A stretch of 64,000 nt of DNA from DAITBA01 sp036824005. GTDB lineage: Bacteria > Pseudomonadota > Gammaproteobacteria > Burkholderiales > Rhodocyclaceae. The stretch is taken from contig DAITBA010000004.1 in assembly GCA_036824005.1 (NCBI GenBank), positions 62,001 to 126,000 on the forward strand, read 5' to 3'. Position numbers and translations under genes: made by a program. Within the stretch, counting starts at the first letter, position 1; each line of letters starts with the position of its first letter. This document shows positions 8,167-17,099 of the stretch, one piece after another. The notes below the pieces were generated by a model. That model did not search any database, was not told where the DNA came from, and worked only from the letters and a program-made list of their open reading frames with translations.

Positions 8167-8690
8167 GTACCCCCCTTTTCGCTCGCGGGTCGGCCGGAGT
8201 TCGCGTCGCCGGAACTGCGTTCGCGCATCCCCTGCGCAGCAGCTTGGATCGCCTCTACGATTTTGGCATATCCGGTGCAGCGGCAGAGGTTGCCGGAGAT
8301 GCCGGCGCGGATCTCGTCGGGCGTAGGATCGGGATTGCGACTCAGCAGGTTAAGCGCCGAGAGTTCCATGCCGGGGGTGCAGAAACCGCACTGGATGGCG
8401 CCATGCTCGATGAAGCTCTTTTGGATCGGGTGCAATCGCTCAGCAGAATCGGCCAATCCTTCGACGGTGAGCACCTCCGCACCGTCGACCTCCAGCGCGA
8501 GCGTCAGGCAGGAGACAACGGAAAGGCCGTCGACGATGACCGTGCAGGCGCCGCAATCGCCGTCGCCGCAGCCCTTCTTGGTGCCGGTCAGGCGCAGGTC
8601 TTCGCGCAGAAGCTCGTTCAGGGTGCGCCAGGGTGCCACCGCCAGTTCGTACGGACTGCCGTTGACGCGCAGTCGTATGACCTGTTTCAT
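8163..8690 (-). CDS. Xanthine dehydrogenase-family 2Fe-2S (small) subunit
   Basis: 175 residues, first gene of the three-subunit operon; ATG at 8690 with AGGGAG upstream. The plant-type 2Fe-2S cluster is held by C41, C46, C49 and C61 (CGDGDCGAC), and the second, CoxS-type cluster by C101, C104, C136 and C138 (QCGFCTPGM and NLCRCTGY). It relays electrons from the Mo site to FAD. All cluster ligands are intact, so the complex should be functional. The last about 20 residues are a loose tail. Confidence 0.95.
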   Translation of the reverse strand: MKQVIRLRVNGSPYELAVAPWRTLNELLREDLRLTGTKKGCGDGDCGACTVIVDGLSVVSCLTLALEVDGAEVLTVEGLADSAERLHPIQKSFIEHGAIQCGFCTPGMELSALNLLSRNPDPTPDEIRAGISGNLCRCTGYAKIVEAIQAAAQGMRERSSGDANSGRPASEKGGT

Positions 8691-8836
8691 GCTTCTCTCC
8701 CTTGACCCTTGCCGAGTTGCGCCGTCCGGGGGCGCCCGGCGATGGCGGTTCCATCGACGTCCGCCGCAGCATCGGCAGGATCATTGTAGTTACCAACATG
8801 GCAGGCGATAACGACGCTGCCGAACGATACGGTTGA

Positions 8837-8865
8837 AGTATGGCATTCCCATGATGGAATGTCAA
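8837..8865 (-). promoter_or_regulatory. Putative sigma70 promoter of the molybdenum hydroxylase operon, with operator-like dyads
   Basis: On the minus strand, TTGACA (8865-8860) is followed by a 17-base spacer and CATACT (8842-8837). Two dyads overlap: CATTCC-CATGAT-GGAATG within the spacer, and ATGTCAA-CAAT-TTGACAT at 8859-8876 over the -35 box. They look like repressor or activator sites. The -10 box is about 147 bases before the first start codon. The rest of 8691-9120 holds no gene. Confidence 0.45.
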
Positions 8866-9120
8866 CAATTTGACATCAAGCAGTATGGCGTCAAGCGAAA
8901 TGACCCGGTCGGACGGCGCGGCATGCCAGCGCAGTGCCAGGGCATCCGTGCCGGGTGCGTACCGGTTTGCCGAAGACGCGGTGCAACGTGACCACGAGCG
9001 CGTCGCACGGTGTGAAACGGTACGGGGGTGCGCGAAGACCCTTGCGCGGAAGAGCCCGCCAATGCAGACTGCCGGGCGTGGCTGCGCGCCGCAGATCCGT
9101 TGGGCGCACAAGGAAGAACG

Positions 9121-10062
9121 ATGGCCGAAGTCTTCATCAGCTATGCGAGCGAAGACCGCGATCGCGCCGGGATGCTTGCCGGAGCGCTTGCCGCGTGCGG
9201 CTGGACGATCTGGTGGGACCGCAAGATCGTCATCGGCAAGCCCTTCGACGAGGCGATCGAGCGCGAACTCGAGGGTGCGAAGTGCGTCGTCGTGCTCTGG
9301 TCCAACCACTCGATCGCGTCCGAGTGGGTCAGGACCGAGGCCGCAGTCGCGGCAGAGCGAGGCGTGCTGATTCCCGCCGCACTCGATCCGGTCAAGCTGC
9401 CCCTGGAGTTCCGGCGCCGGCAGACGGCCGATCTGGCGGGCTGGAAGGGAGAGTCCTCGCACGGCGGGTTTCAGGCGCTGTGCGATGCGATCGGGGCAAC
9501 GGTCGGCGGCAAGCGCGGGCGGCAGGAAGCGCCCGCCGCGATTCCGGCTGCGCGCACCTCCTACCGCTGGCTGCCTGCGGCGCTCGTGGCCGTCGTCGTC
9601 GCGGTCGGAGTCGCGATCTACGCCACCGGCATGGGGCGGCCGGACGGCACGAAACCCGCCGCGCCGGTACCGACGGCACCGGCAGGCAACGCCGAGGCCG
9701 AGCGACCTGCCGGCGGTGCCAAGTCCGAAATGCGGGTCGAGGCAAAGGTGCCCGCGCGCACTGCCGTGGATCTCGCCGAACTGGTGGCCGGCCGGTACTT
9801 CGGCGACGTGATCGCCGACGCCAAGGGTTCCTCGCGCACCGCCGTTGTCGTCACCATTGCCCGGCTGGACCGGGCGGCGGTGCGCGTGAGCTCCGACTAC
9901 GCGCGGCTTGGCACGGTGGACATCGCGCTGTCCCGCAACGGCAATCAGATATTCAACAATGGGGGCGACACGCCCTTCATTGTCGACCTGGACCGGAATC
10001 CGCCTACGCTGATTTTCGATCCGCGCAGCGAGGTGGCCTATCGGGGGACCATGCAGCGATGA
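9121..10062 (+). CDS. TIR-domain membrane protein
   Basis: 313 residues from ATG 9121, which has AAGGAAG upstream; a longer frame begins at 9028 but lacks such a site. Residues 1-125 form a TIR domain, opening EVFISYASEDRD, with WWDRKI near 31-36 and SEWVRTE at 67-73; E73 is the candidate catalytic Glu of NAD-cleaving TIRs. A single membrane segment lies at about 150-170, then a Pro/Ala/Glu-rich linker, then a C-terminal domain (about 210-313) of beta character that I do not recognise. TIR would be cytosolic and the C-terminal domain periplasmic. The stop overlaps the start of the DOMON-like gene (ATGA), so the two are coupled. Many bacterial TIRs act in phage defence or signalling; no partner such as ThsA is present. 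Confidence 0.8.
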   Translation: MAEVFISYASEDRDRAGMLAGALAACGWTIWWDRKIVIGKPFDEAIERELEGAKCVVVLWSNHSIASEWVRTEAAVAAERGVLIPAALDPVKLPLEFRRRQTADLAGWKGESSHGGFQALCDAIGATVGGKRGRQEAPAAIPAARTSYRWLPAALVAVVVAVGVAIYATGMGRPDGTKPAAPVPTAPAGNAEAERPAGGAKSEMRVEAKVPARTAVDLAELVAGRYFGDVIADAKGSSRTAVVVTIARLDRAAVRVSSDYARLGTVDIALSRNGNQIFNNGGDTPFIVDLDRNPPTLIFDPRSEVAYRGTMQR

Positions 10063-10673
10063 GCGGCAGCAACCCAGGCGTCGATGGTCATGAGGTTGCA
10101 CTCCTATGCCACCCGAGCGCTCCGAACCGCCGGGTCCGAGGACTCGCCGCCCGCGTCGAGGCGGCAAGAAACGGTGCGCTGGCATTCGCTTTTCGCCTCG
10201 ACGCAGAGCTGGCACGGCTGCGTGTGCCGGCGGCAGTGTCGCCGCGGCGGGCGGACCGGCTGTGGGAACATACGTGCTTCGAGGCGTTCGTGGCCGTGCG
10301 CGGGCAGGCGGCCTACCACGAGTTCAATTTCTCGCCATCCGGCGAGTGGGCGGTCTTTGCCTTCCGCGGCTATCGGGACGGCGCAGTGCTCGACCGGGAT
10401 CTCGTGCCGGCGATCACGGTGCGCCGTGCGGCCAATGCGCTGGAACTGGATGCGCTCGTGGTTGCCGGATGTCTGCCTCCCGCGACCGAGGGGGCGCGAA
10501 TCCAGATCGCGCTGACGGCGGTGATCGAGGATGAGGCCGGCACGCTCTCCTACTGGGCGATCAGGCATCCGAGCGGGCGGCCAGACTTCCACCATCGCGC
10601 CGGCTTCGTGCTGGAGATCGATGCGCTGCATAATCCGGGCATCGATCTCCCGCGACAAACAACCGGCGAATGA
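10059..10673 (+). CDS. DOMON-like domain protein
   Basis: 204 residues. Start chosen at ATG 10059, overlapping the TIR gene's stop by 4 bases; its own stop overlaps the next start by 4 bases. Features such as RLWEHTCFEAFV, the FNFSPSGEWAVFAFRGYRDG strand pair and a C-terminal YWAIRHPSGRPDFHH segment match the DOMON-like proteins (beta-sandwich, sugar- or heme-binding fold) that I recall beside DUF1343 genes in proteobacteria. No signal peptide is evident, so it is probably cytoplasmic. The ligand is unknown; carbohydrate binding linked to the neighbouring muramidase-like protein is a reasonable guess only. Confidence 0.7.
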   Translation: MSGSNPGVDGHEVALLCHPSAPNRRVRGLAARVEAARNGALAFAFRLDAELARLRVPAAVSPRRADRLWEHTCFEAFVAVRGQAAYHEFNFSPSGEWAVFAFRGYRDGAVLDRDLVPAITVRRAANALELDALVVAGCLPPATEGARIQIALTAVIEDEAGTLSYWAIRHPSGRPDFHHRAGFVLEIDALHNPGIDLPRQTTGE

Positions 10674-11875
10674 AATTCGGCATCGACCGCCTGCTGCAAG
10701 ACCCGGCGTTGCGCAAACCCCTGCGCGGGCGGCGCGTGGCGCTGCTCGCTCATCCGGCGTCGGTGACAGGCGATTTGGTGCACTCGCTCGACGCGCTGGC
10801 TGCACTCGATGACATTCAGCTTACCGCCGCCTTCGGTCCCCAGCACGGTCTGCGCGGCGACAAGCAGGACAACATGATCGAGTCGGCGGACTTCCGCGAT
10901 CCTGTGCACGACATTCCCGCGTTCAGCCTTTACGGCACCGTGCGCCGGCCGACCGAGAACATGCTGGACAGCTTCGACGTGCTGCTGGTGGACCTGCAGG
11001 ATTTGGGCTGCCGCATCTACACCTTCATCACGACGCTGCGCTACGTGCTTGAGGCGGCCGCGCAGCATGGCAAGGCGGTCTGGGTGCTGGACCGGCCCAA
11101 CCCCGTCGGCCGTCCTGTTGAGGGATTGCGCCTGCGCGAAGGCTGGGAGAGTTTCGTCGGCGCCGGCCCGTTGCCGATGCGCCACGGGCTGACGATGGCA
11201 GAACTCGCGCTCTGGTTCGTGCGCACGCTGCGGCTGGACGTGGAGTGCGAGGTCATCGCCATGGCGGGTTGGCAGCCGGAGCAGCGGCCGGGCTTCGGCT
11301 GGCCACTGGGCGACCGCACGTGGATCAACCCCAGCCCCAATGCCCCCAACCTGTGGATGGCGCGCTGCTATGCCGGCACCGTCATGCTCGAAGGCACGAC
11401 GCTGTCCGAAGGGCGCGGCACCACGCGGCCGCTGGAGCTGTTCGGTGCGCCGGACCTGGAGCCGCACGCGCTGTTGTTGCGCATGGACGAAATCGCTCCG
11501 CACTGGCTGCGCGGTTGCCGGCTGCGCGAGTGCTGGTTCGAGCCCACATTCCAAAAGCATGCCGGCGAACTGTGCGCCGGCATGCAGATTCACGTCGAGG
11601 ATGGCGCCTACGACCACCAAGGCTTCCGCCCCTGGCGCCTGATGGCACTGGCCTTCAAGGCGCTGCGCATCCTGCGGCCGGACTATGCGCTGTGGCGCGA
11701 CTTTTCCTACGAGTACGAGCACGACCGCCCGGCGATCGACCTCATCAACGGCAGTGAATTGCTGCGGCAGTGGGTGGACGATCCCGCCGCGACGCCCGCC
11801 GATCTCGACGCGCTGGCAACCGCCGACGAGCAGTCCTGGCGTGCCGAGCGGGAGGCGGTGCTGTTGTATCGCTGA
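10670..11875 (+). CDS. DUF1343 / NamZ-family protein, putative exo-beta-N-acetylmuramidase
   Basis: 401 residues. The family signature is clear: AAFGPQHGLRGDKQDN near 57-72, LLVDLQDLGCRIYTF near 105-119 and WVLDRPNPVGR near 142-152. Bacillus subtilis NamZ (YbbC) of this family removes N-acetylmuramic acid from peptidoglycan fragments. No N-terminal signal peptide is visible, unlike secreted members, so the protein may act on cytoplasmic recycling products. Its start overlaps the DOMON-like stop (ATGA), making it the last gene of the TIR-DOMON-DUF1343 unit. Function is assigned by family; substrate is inferred. Confidence 0.85.
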   Translation: MKFGIDRLLQDPALRKPLRGRRVALLAHPASVTGDLVHSLDALAALDDIQLTAAFGPQHGLRGDKQDNMIESADFRDPVHDIPAFSLYGTVRRPTENMLDSFDVLLVDLQDLGCRIYTFITTLRYVLEAAAQHGKAVWVLDRPNPVGRPVEGLRLREGWESFVGAGPLPMRHGLTMAELALWFVRTLRLDVECEVIAMAGWQPEQRPGFGWPLGDRTWINPSPNAPNLWMARCYAGTVMLEGTTLSEGRGTTRPLELFGAPDLEPHALLLRMDEIAPHWLRGCRLRECWFEPTFQKHAGELCAGMQIHVEDGAYDHQGFRPWRLMALAFKALRILRPDYALWRDFSYEYEHDRPAIDLINGSELLRQWVDDPAATPADLDALATADEQSWRAEREAVLLYR

Positions 11876-11889
11876 AGCGCAGTGGCCGC

Positions 11890-13761
11890 CTACGGCCGCT
11901 GCAAGGCCTTTTTCGAGACGCGATTGAGCGCGGCCAGCAGTTCCGGCAGCTCGACCGGCTTGACCAGATAATCGTCGGCGCCGGCGGACAGGCAGGCCTC
12001 GCGGGTTTCCGGGCGCATGCTGGCGGTGAGGATGATGATGGGCGTGCGCGGTTTGCCGCGCAGCGCTTCGCGCTGCCGCAGCCGGCAGGTGGCTTCCAGA
12101 CCGTCCATCACCGGCATGTGCATGTCAAGAATGACAACGTCAAAGGCGTGACGCTCTGCCGCCGTGACCGCCTGCATGCCGTCGGCCACCGTCGTCACGA
12201 CATAGCCGCTGCGCGAAAGCAGCGCGGCGAAGACGAACTGGTTGTTTTCGGTATCGTCGGCGAACAGAATGCGGCGCCACCGCGCGGCGCCGGCGGCATC
12301 GCCTGCTCCGCCCGCGTCGTCCTGCGCCGGCGCGGCGGCTCCGGGATGATCGACGTGTTCGCGCGCCGGCAAGTTCGCGCCGGGTTGGACGCCGGGCTCG
12401 ACGACGCGCTTGAAGGGCAGGGCGAAGGAGAAGCGGCTGCCGCGGCCGCGCGTACTCTCCAGGTCGATGCCGGCGCCGCCCATCAGTTCCACCAAGCGCT
12501 GCGAGATGGCCAGGCCGAGACCGGTTCCGCCATAGCGGCGCGTGGTCGAAGCGTCGGCCTGGGCGAAGCTCTCGAACACGAGTTCGCGCTTGTCCTCGGC
12601 GATGCCGATGCCGGTATCGCGGACCGTGAAGCGGATACGTGCGCGGTCGGAGCGCACATCCTCTGCCTTGACGATCAGCTCGATCCAGCCGTGCTCGGTA
12701 AACTTAACGGCATTGCCAAGCAGATTGGACAGCACCTGGTGCACACGCAAGGAATCACCGATCAGCCGGTCGGGCAAGTCGGGGGAGCGCTCCAGCACCA
12801 GAAACAAGCCCTTGGCGCGCGCTAGCCCATTGTAGATACCGAGCAGGTCTTCCAGAGTGTCGGTGAGGCAGAAGTCGGTCGATTCCAGGGCGAGCTTGCC
12901 GGCCTCGATCTTTTCCAGATCGAGGACGTCGTTGACGATATTCAACAGCGATTTCGCCGAACGACGCAGCGTCGCCAGGTGCGCGGGGACTTCCCGCGCC
13001 GCCGGGTCGCCCATGATGATTTCCGCGTAGCCGATAATGGCGTTGATCGGCGTACGGATCTCGTGGCTCATGTTGGCGAGAAACTGGCTCTTCGCCTTGC
13101 TTGCCTGCTCGGCCTGGGCATGGGCCGCTCGGACCGAGGCCAGCAGATCGAGCCGCTCGAGCCCAAGGCGGATCGACTTGACCAGCACCTCGTTGAACCG
13201 GCGCGCGGTGACGAGTATGGCAAGGACGTACAACACGATACCGGCCGCAAGCAAGTGATCGATGCTACCCCGGCCGAAGACGAGCAATACCGCGATCAGC
13301 GATAGCGCCAGCATGCCGGTGAACAACTCGACGAACGGCGTCGTGCCGGCCAGCACGGGCACTGCGCCTGCCATCGTCACCGCCAATACCACGGCGATGA
13401 AGTAGCGCACCTCATCGCTCGCCGCCGGCATGAAGAGAAACGCGCCGGCAGTCCACCCTGCGGCCATCGCGACGGTGCCGATGCCATAGCGCCGCATCCA
13501 GCGGGCGTTGTCTTCGTTGGCGCGCGGCTGCCGCTGAAAATGTAGCGTGTGCAGAATGCAAAGCGTTTCTGTCACAACCAGGGCACCGAACCAGGTCGCG
13601 GGCTCCACCCACGCGACGCGGCCATCGGACACGACTGCCATGACGACCAGCGCGCCGACAAGCATACTGATTGTGTGCGCGAGCAGGGAATTGCGATAAA
13701 TCAGCTCGATGAGCTGACGCCTTGCTTCGGCGTCAATGGAGTCGGTACGGGGTGTGGGCAT
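11890..13761 (-). CDS. Hybrid sensor histidine kinase / response regulator
   Basis: 623 residues. The N-terminal 190 residues form a membrane sensor of about five to six helices with no large periplasmic loop. A short coiled linker leads to the HisKA domain with SHEIRTP (H233). The ATP-binding domain shows the N box (LGNAVKFTEHG), DTGIGI and GGTGLGLAIS. A Pro/Ala linker is followed by a receiver domain with phospho-acceptor D546 (DMHMPVMDG) and the conserved Lys in VKPVE. No Hpt domain or output regulator is adjacent, so the phosphorelay partner must be elsewhere. It is convergent with the DUF1343 gene and divergent from the FtsX-type permease. Confidence 0.92.
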   Translation of the reverse strand: MPTPRTDSIDAEARRQLIELIYRNSLLAHTISMLVGALVVMAVVSDGRVAWVEPATWFGALVVTETLCILHTLHFQRQPRANEDNARWMRRYGIGTVAMAAGWTAGAFLFMPAASDEVRYFIAVVLAVTMAGAVPVLAGTTPFVELFTGMLALSLIAVLLVFGRGSIDHLLAAGIVLYVLAILVTARRFNEVLVKSIRLGLERLDLLASVRAAHAQAEQASKAKSQFLANMSHEIRTPINAIIGYAEIIMGDPAAREVPAHLATLRRSAKSLLNIVNDVLDLEKIEAGKLALESTDFCLTDTLEDLLGIYNGLARAKGLFLVLERSPDLPDRLIGDSLRVHQVLSNLLGNAVKFTEHGWIELIVKAEDVRSDRARIRFTVRDTGIGIAEDKRELVFESFAQADASTTRRYGGTGLGLAISQRLVELMGGAGIDLESTRGRGSRFSFALPFKRVVEPGVQPGANLPAREHVDHPGAAAPAQDDAGGAGDAAGAARWRRILFADDTENNQFVFAALLSRSGYVVTTVADGMQAVTAAERHAFDVVILDMHMPVMDGLEATCRLRQREALRGKPRTPIIILTASMRPETREACLSAGADDYLVKPVELPELLAALNRVSKKALQRP

Positions 13762-13912
13762 GTCGGCGGCGGGCTTTCAGACGCAATCTACCACAGCAGT
13801 GCTACGCTGCGCCACGACCCGCAAAGTGCGCGACCGATGGTTGCCAGCTCGAATGCCGGCAGCGGGTCCGCGCGGTAACATTGGGTGCCAGAACGCAACG
13901 ACACGGCAATTC

Positions 13913-15085
13913 ATGGCTATTCCGTTCGCATACAGCCTGCGCAATATCTGGACGCGCAAACTGACCACGGCGCTCACTGCCGGCGGCATGGCGCTGGTGG
14001 TGTTCGTCTTCGCCGCGGTACTGATGCTGGACGAGGGATTGCGCCGCACGCTCGTGGAAACCGGCGCGCCCGACAACGTCGTCGTCATCCGCCGCGGCTC
14101 CGGCAGCGAGGTGATGAGCGGCATCGAGCGGCTGCAGGCAGCGATCGTCGAGAGCCAGCCCCAGGTAGCCTTCGGCGGGCGCGGGGAACGGCTGGCGTCG
14201 AAGGAAACCGTGGTGCTCATCACCCTTGGCAAGCGCGACGGTGGCGGCGACAAACCGGCCAACGTCGTCATCCGCGGCATGTCGGCGACGGGCCTGGCGC
14301 TGCGGCCGCAGGTGAAGGTGGTGGCCGGGCGCATGTTTCGGCTCGGCAGCAGCGAAGTCATCGCCGGCCGCGCTGTGGCCGAGCGCTTCGTCGGCGCGGG
14401 GCTGGGGGAAACGGTGCGCTTCGGCGGCCGGGAGTGGACCGTGGTCGGCTTGTTCGATGCCGGCGGCAGCGGCTTCGACTCCGAGATCTGGGGCGATGCC
14501 GATCAGCTCATGCCGGCCTTTCGCCGGCCCGTGTATTCATCGGTGCTGATCAAACTGGCATCGGCCGATCAGTTCGAGGCGTTGCGCACGGCGGTCGAGG
14601 ACGACCCGCGGGTAAAGCTGGAGGTGAAGCGCGAAACCCAGTACTACGCCGACCAGTCGGAAGCCCTGTCGCGTTTCATCCGCATCCTCGGGCTTACATT
14701 GTCGGTGATCTTTTCCATCGGCGCCATCATCGGCGCCATGATCACGATGTACGCAGCCGTGGCCAACCGCACCGGCGAGATTGGCACCCTGCGTGCCCTG
14801 GGCTTTCGCCGGCGGGCCATTCTGCTAGCATTTCTGGTGGAATCGCTGTTCGTGTCGCTGCTGGGCGGAGCCGTCGGGCTGTTCATGGCCTCGTTCATGC
14901 AGCTGGTGACGGTGTCCACCATGAACTGGCAGTCCTTTGGCGAACTGGCGTTTACTTTTACGCTCAGCGCGCCGATTGTCGCGCAGAGTCTGGTTTTTGC
15001 CGTCGCCATGGGGCTGATCGGCGGCCTGCTGCCCGCCGCCCGGGCGGCGCGGCTCGGCATCGTCGATGCGTTGCGCGCCGCCTGA
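13913..15085 (+). CDS. ABC transporter permease, FtsX/MacB-like
   Basis: 390 residues. I chose ATG 13913 (MAIPFAYSLRNI) because the frame upstream runs into the divergent kinase gene and is not protein-like; no strong ribosome site is visible. One N-terminal helix (about 20-42), a large periplasmic MacB-PCD-like domain (45-255) and three C-terminal helices (about 265-385), ending in the family's typical GGLLPAARAARLGIVDALR. Proteins of this type work with an ATPase and often an adaptor in lipoprotein or cell-envelope export. Neither is encoded next to it: the following genes lie on the opposite strand. The ATPase must be elsewhere or lost. Confidence 0.85.
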   Translation: MAIPFAYSLRNIWTRKLTTALTAGGMALVVFVFAAVLMLDEGLRRTLVETGAPDNVVVIRRGSGSEVMSGIERLQAAIVESQPQVAFGGRGERLASKETVVLITLGKRDGGGDKPANVVIRGMSATGLALRPQVKVVAGRMFRLGSSEVIAGRAVAERFVGAGLGETVRFGGREWTVVGLFDAGGSGFDSEIWGDADQLMPAFRRPVYSSVLIKLASADQFEALRTAVEDDPRVKLEVKRETQYYADQSEALSRFIRILGLTLSVIFSIGAIIGAMITMYAAVANRTGEIGTLRALGFRRRAILLAFLVESLFVSLLGGAVGLFMASFMQLVTVSTMNWQSFGELAFTFTLSAPIVAQSLVFAVAMGLIGGLLPAARAARLGIVDALRAA

Positions 15086-15094
15086 CGTCGGCGG

Positions 15095-17023
15095 TCAGCG
15101 TTCTTCTGCGGGCACCTGCAAGGCGAGCGAGCGCGCCGAGATGTGGAAGGCGTCGGAGAAGCACATTCCTTCCTCGGCGCCCTGGTTCTTGAGTTTCGGG
15201 AAGATCGCCTCGACCATTCGTACCGAGCCGCAGGCATAGATCTCGTTGCCGCCAAGGCTCGGGAAGTCGTGCAGGATGGCTTCATGAACGAGCCCGGTCC
15301 GCCCCGCCCACTCGTCCTCCGGTCCGGGTTCGGAGAGCACCGGGATGAAGTGAAAGTTCGCGTGATCGCAGGCCCACTGCTCGGGCAACTCGGGCAGGTA
15401 GAGATCGCGCCGCTTGCGTACCCCCCAGTACAGATAAATAGGCCGCTTGATGCCGCGCTCAAAGGCGTCCTCGACCATGCTCTTGACCGGCGCAAAGCCC
15501 GTGGCGCCGGCGACGAAAATGATCGGCCGCTGCGACTCGCGCAGGACGAAATCGCCCAGCGGTGCCTCGAAGCGGATCTCGTCGCCGTCCTTCATTTTTT
15601 CGAACACGTGGGTGGTGAAGCGCCCGCCGGGCATGAGGCGGATCTGCAACTCGATTAGTTCAGACTGGTGCGGCGGGTTGGCGAAGGAGAAGGCGCGGCG
15701 CTGACCGTCCTCCAGGATGATGTTGATGTACTGACCTGCCTTGAAGGGGATCTTTACCCCGTCCGGCAGCTTGATCATGACGCGCATGACGTCGTGGGTC
15801 AGCTTCTCCATCATGACCACACGCCCGGTATATTCGCGCAACGGCACGCGGGTGAGCACGGACGAGGGCAGGTACTCGATTTCGACGTCATCCAGAGGGC
15901 TGGCGCAGCACATGAGCACCTTGCCCAGCGCGAGCTCCTGCTTGCTTAGGGCGTTCGGCTGATAGACCCCGGGGTCGACCTTGCCGTTGAGCACCGTGCA
16001 TTTGCACACGCCGCAGCCGCCGTTGCGGCATTCGAAGGGCAGGTCGAGTCCCTGGCGCAGGCCGGCATCGAGCAGCGTCTCGCTGAAGCGCGCCTTGACC
16101 GAGCGGTTGTCCGGATGAACGGTGACCGTCAGTTCCGACTTGGTGCCGCGGCGCAGCTTCGGTGGCAGCCACGGCGTGATGAAGAGCAGGAAGGTGACAC
16201 CCCAGCACAGGTACCAGACCTTCCACGGATCCCATTCGTAGATCAGGGCGTAGACAGGCAGCACGAACCAGTCGAAATTGATGTCCCGCGGCACGATGTT
16301 GAGGTTGGCCTCGCCGCCGACGCTCACGACCGGTTTGACCAGGGCGAGCACGAGGAACATCAGGGTCACGGCGATGGCGATGGGGCGTGGCGGGTTAGTG
16401 TGGCTGCGCGGTACCCGTTGCACATGCACCCACATGATCGTGACCATGATGAACGGCGCGCCCAAGTGAATGAAGGCGAGCAGGGTGAACAGCCGGCTAT
16501 TGACCGCGTCCTGATAAATGAAATTGCGGATCAGGCTGCCGCGGAAAAGCGGCAGGACGTCGAACCATTCGGCGGTGGCCACGGTGACCCACTGCGCCAG
16601 CTGGTCCCATACCAGCATGAAGCCATTGATGCCGGTGATGTAGGCGATCCAGATCAGCGCCACGCCGGTACCCCAGGAGAACCAGCGGAAGCCGCGGTAG
16701 CGATCGTAGGCGAAGTGGCGCAGCATGTGCAGCAGCATGGTGAGAATCATACCGTCGGTGGCGTAACGATGGACGCTGCGCATGATGCCGCCGGCCCACC
16801 ATTGGTCGTGAGTGATCGCTTCGACGGATTCGAAGGCGTCATGCACGCCGGTATCGGCGAAAATGTACAGATACACGCCGCTCACCGTGACCAGCCAGAA
16901 TTGCCAGAACGTGATCGTGCCCAGGTGATAAAGCGGATTGAGCTTGTCGCCGAAGGCGGCATTGAACACCGCCTCCAGCGGCATGAACAGGTGTTGCAGC
17001 AGTTTTTGCAGGAGCTTGGTCAC
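15095..17023 (-). CDS. Cytochrome b fused to a 2Fe-2S ferredoxin and an FNR-type NAD(P)H reductase
   Basis: 642 residues with three parts. Residues 1-290 are the N-terminal half of a cytochrome b with the four heme ligands H85, H99, H186 and H200 (spacing 14 in both helices), so two b hemes are expected; a further helix lies at about 265-288. A plant-type 2Fe-2S domain follows (about 296-385; C332, C337, C340 and C372 or C373). The C-terminal part (about 390-642) is an FNR-like reductase with the FAD motif RAFSFANPP, the nucleotide motif AGATGFAPVKSM and IYACGSVRMVEA. The quinol-oxidising PEWY half of cytochrome b is absent and no Rieske gene is adjacent. It could move electrons between quinone and NAD(P)H. 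Last gene of a three-gene minus-strand cluster. Confidence 0.88.
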   Translation of the reverse strand: MTKLLQKLLQHLFMPLEAVFNAAFGDKLNPLYHLGTITFWQFWLVTVSGVYLYIFADTGVHDAFESVEAITHDQWWAGGIMRSVHRYATDGMILTMLLHMLRHFAYDRYRGFRWFSWGTGVALIWIAYITGINGFMLVWDQLAQWVTVATAEWFDVLPLFRGSLIRNFIYQDAVNSRLFTLLAFIHLGAPFIMVTIMWVHVQRVPRSHTNPPRPIAIAVTLMFLVLALVKPVVSVGGEANLNIVPRDINFDWFVLPVYALIYEWDPWKVWYLCWGVTFLLFITPWLPPKLRRGTKSELTVTVHPDNRSVKARFSETLLDAGLRQGLDLPFECRNGGCGVCKCTVLNGKVDPGVYQPNALSKQELALGKVLMCCASPLDDVEIEYLPSSVLTRVPLREYTGRVVMMEKLTHDVMRVMIKLPDGVKIPFKAGQYINIILEDGQRRAFSFANPPHQSELIELQIRLMPGGRFTTHVFEKMKDGDEIRFEAPLGDFVLRESQRPIIFVAGATGFAPVKSMVEDAFERGIKRPIYLYWGVRKRRDLYLPELPEQWACDHANFHFIPVLSEPGPEDEWAGRTGLVHEAILHDFPSLGGNEIYACGSVRMVEAIFPKLKNQGAEEGMCFSDAFHISARSLALQVPAEER

Positions 17024-17099
17024 GTTCTATCCTTCCGGTTCCGTGGAAAGGTGGATTCCGCGCGTGTCAAGTTGGGGTGCGGCAATCCTTGTGCATGAA

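Noticed and set aside
9121..10062. Thoeris defence system
   Set aside because: Only a TIR protein is present. No SIR2/SLOG ThsA or other Thoeris partner lies nearby, and the TIR here is membrane-anchored.
10550..11722. Long minus-strand frame of 390 codons opposite the DUF1343 gene
   Set aside because: It is antisense to a clear family member, has Arg/His/Gln-rich shadow composition and no motif. Such frames are common at this GC content.
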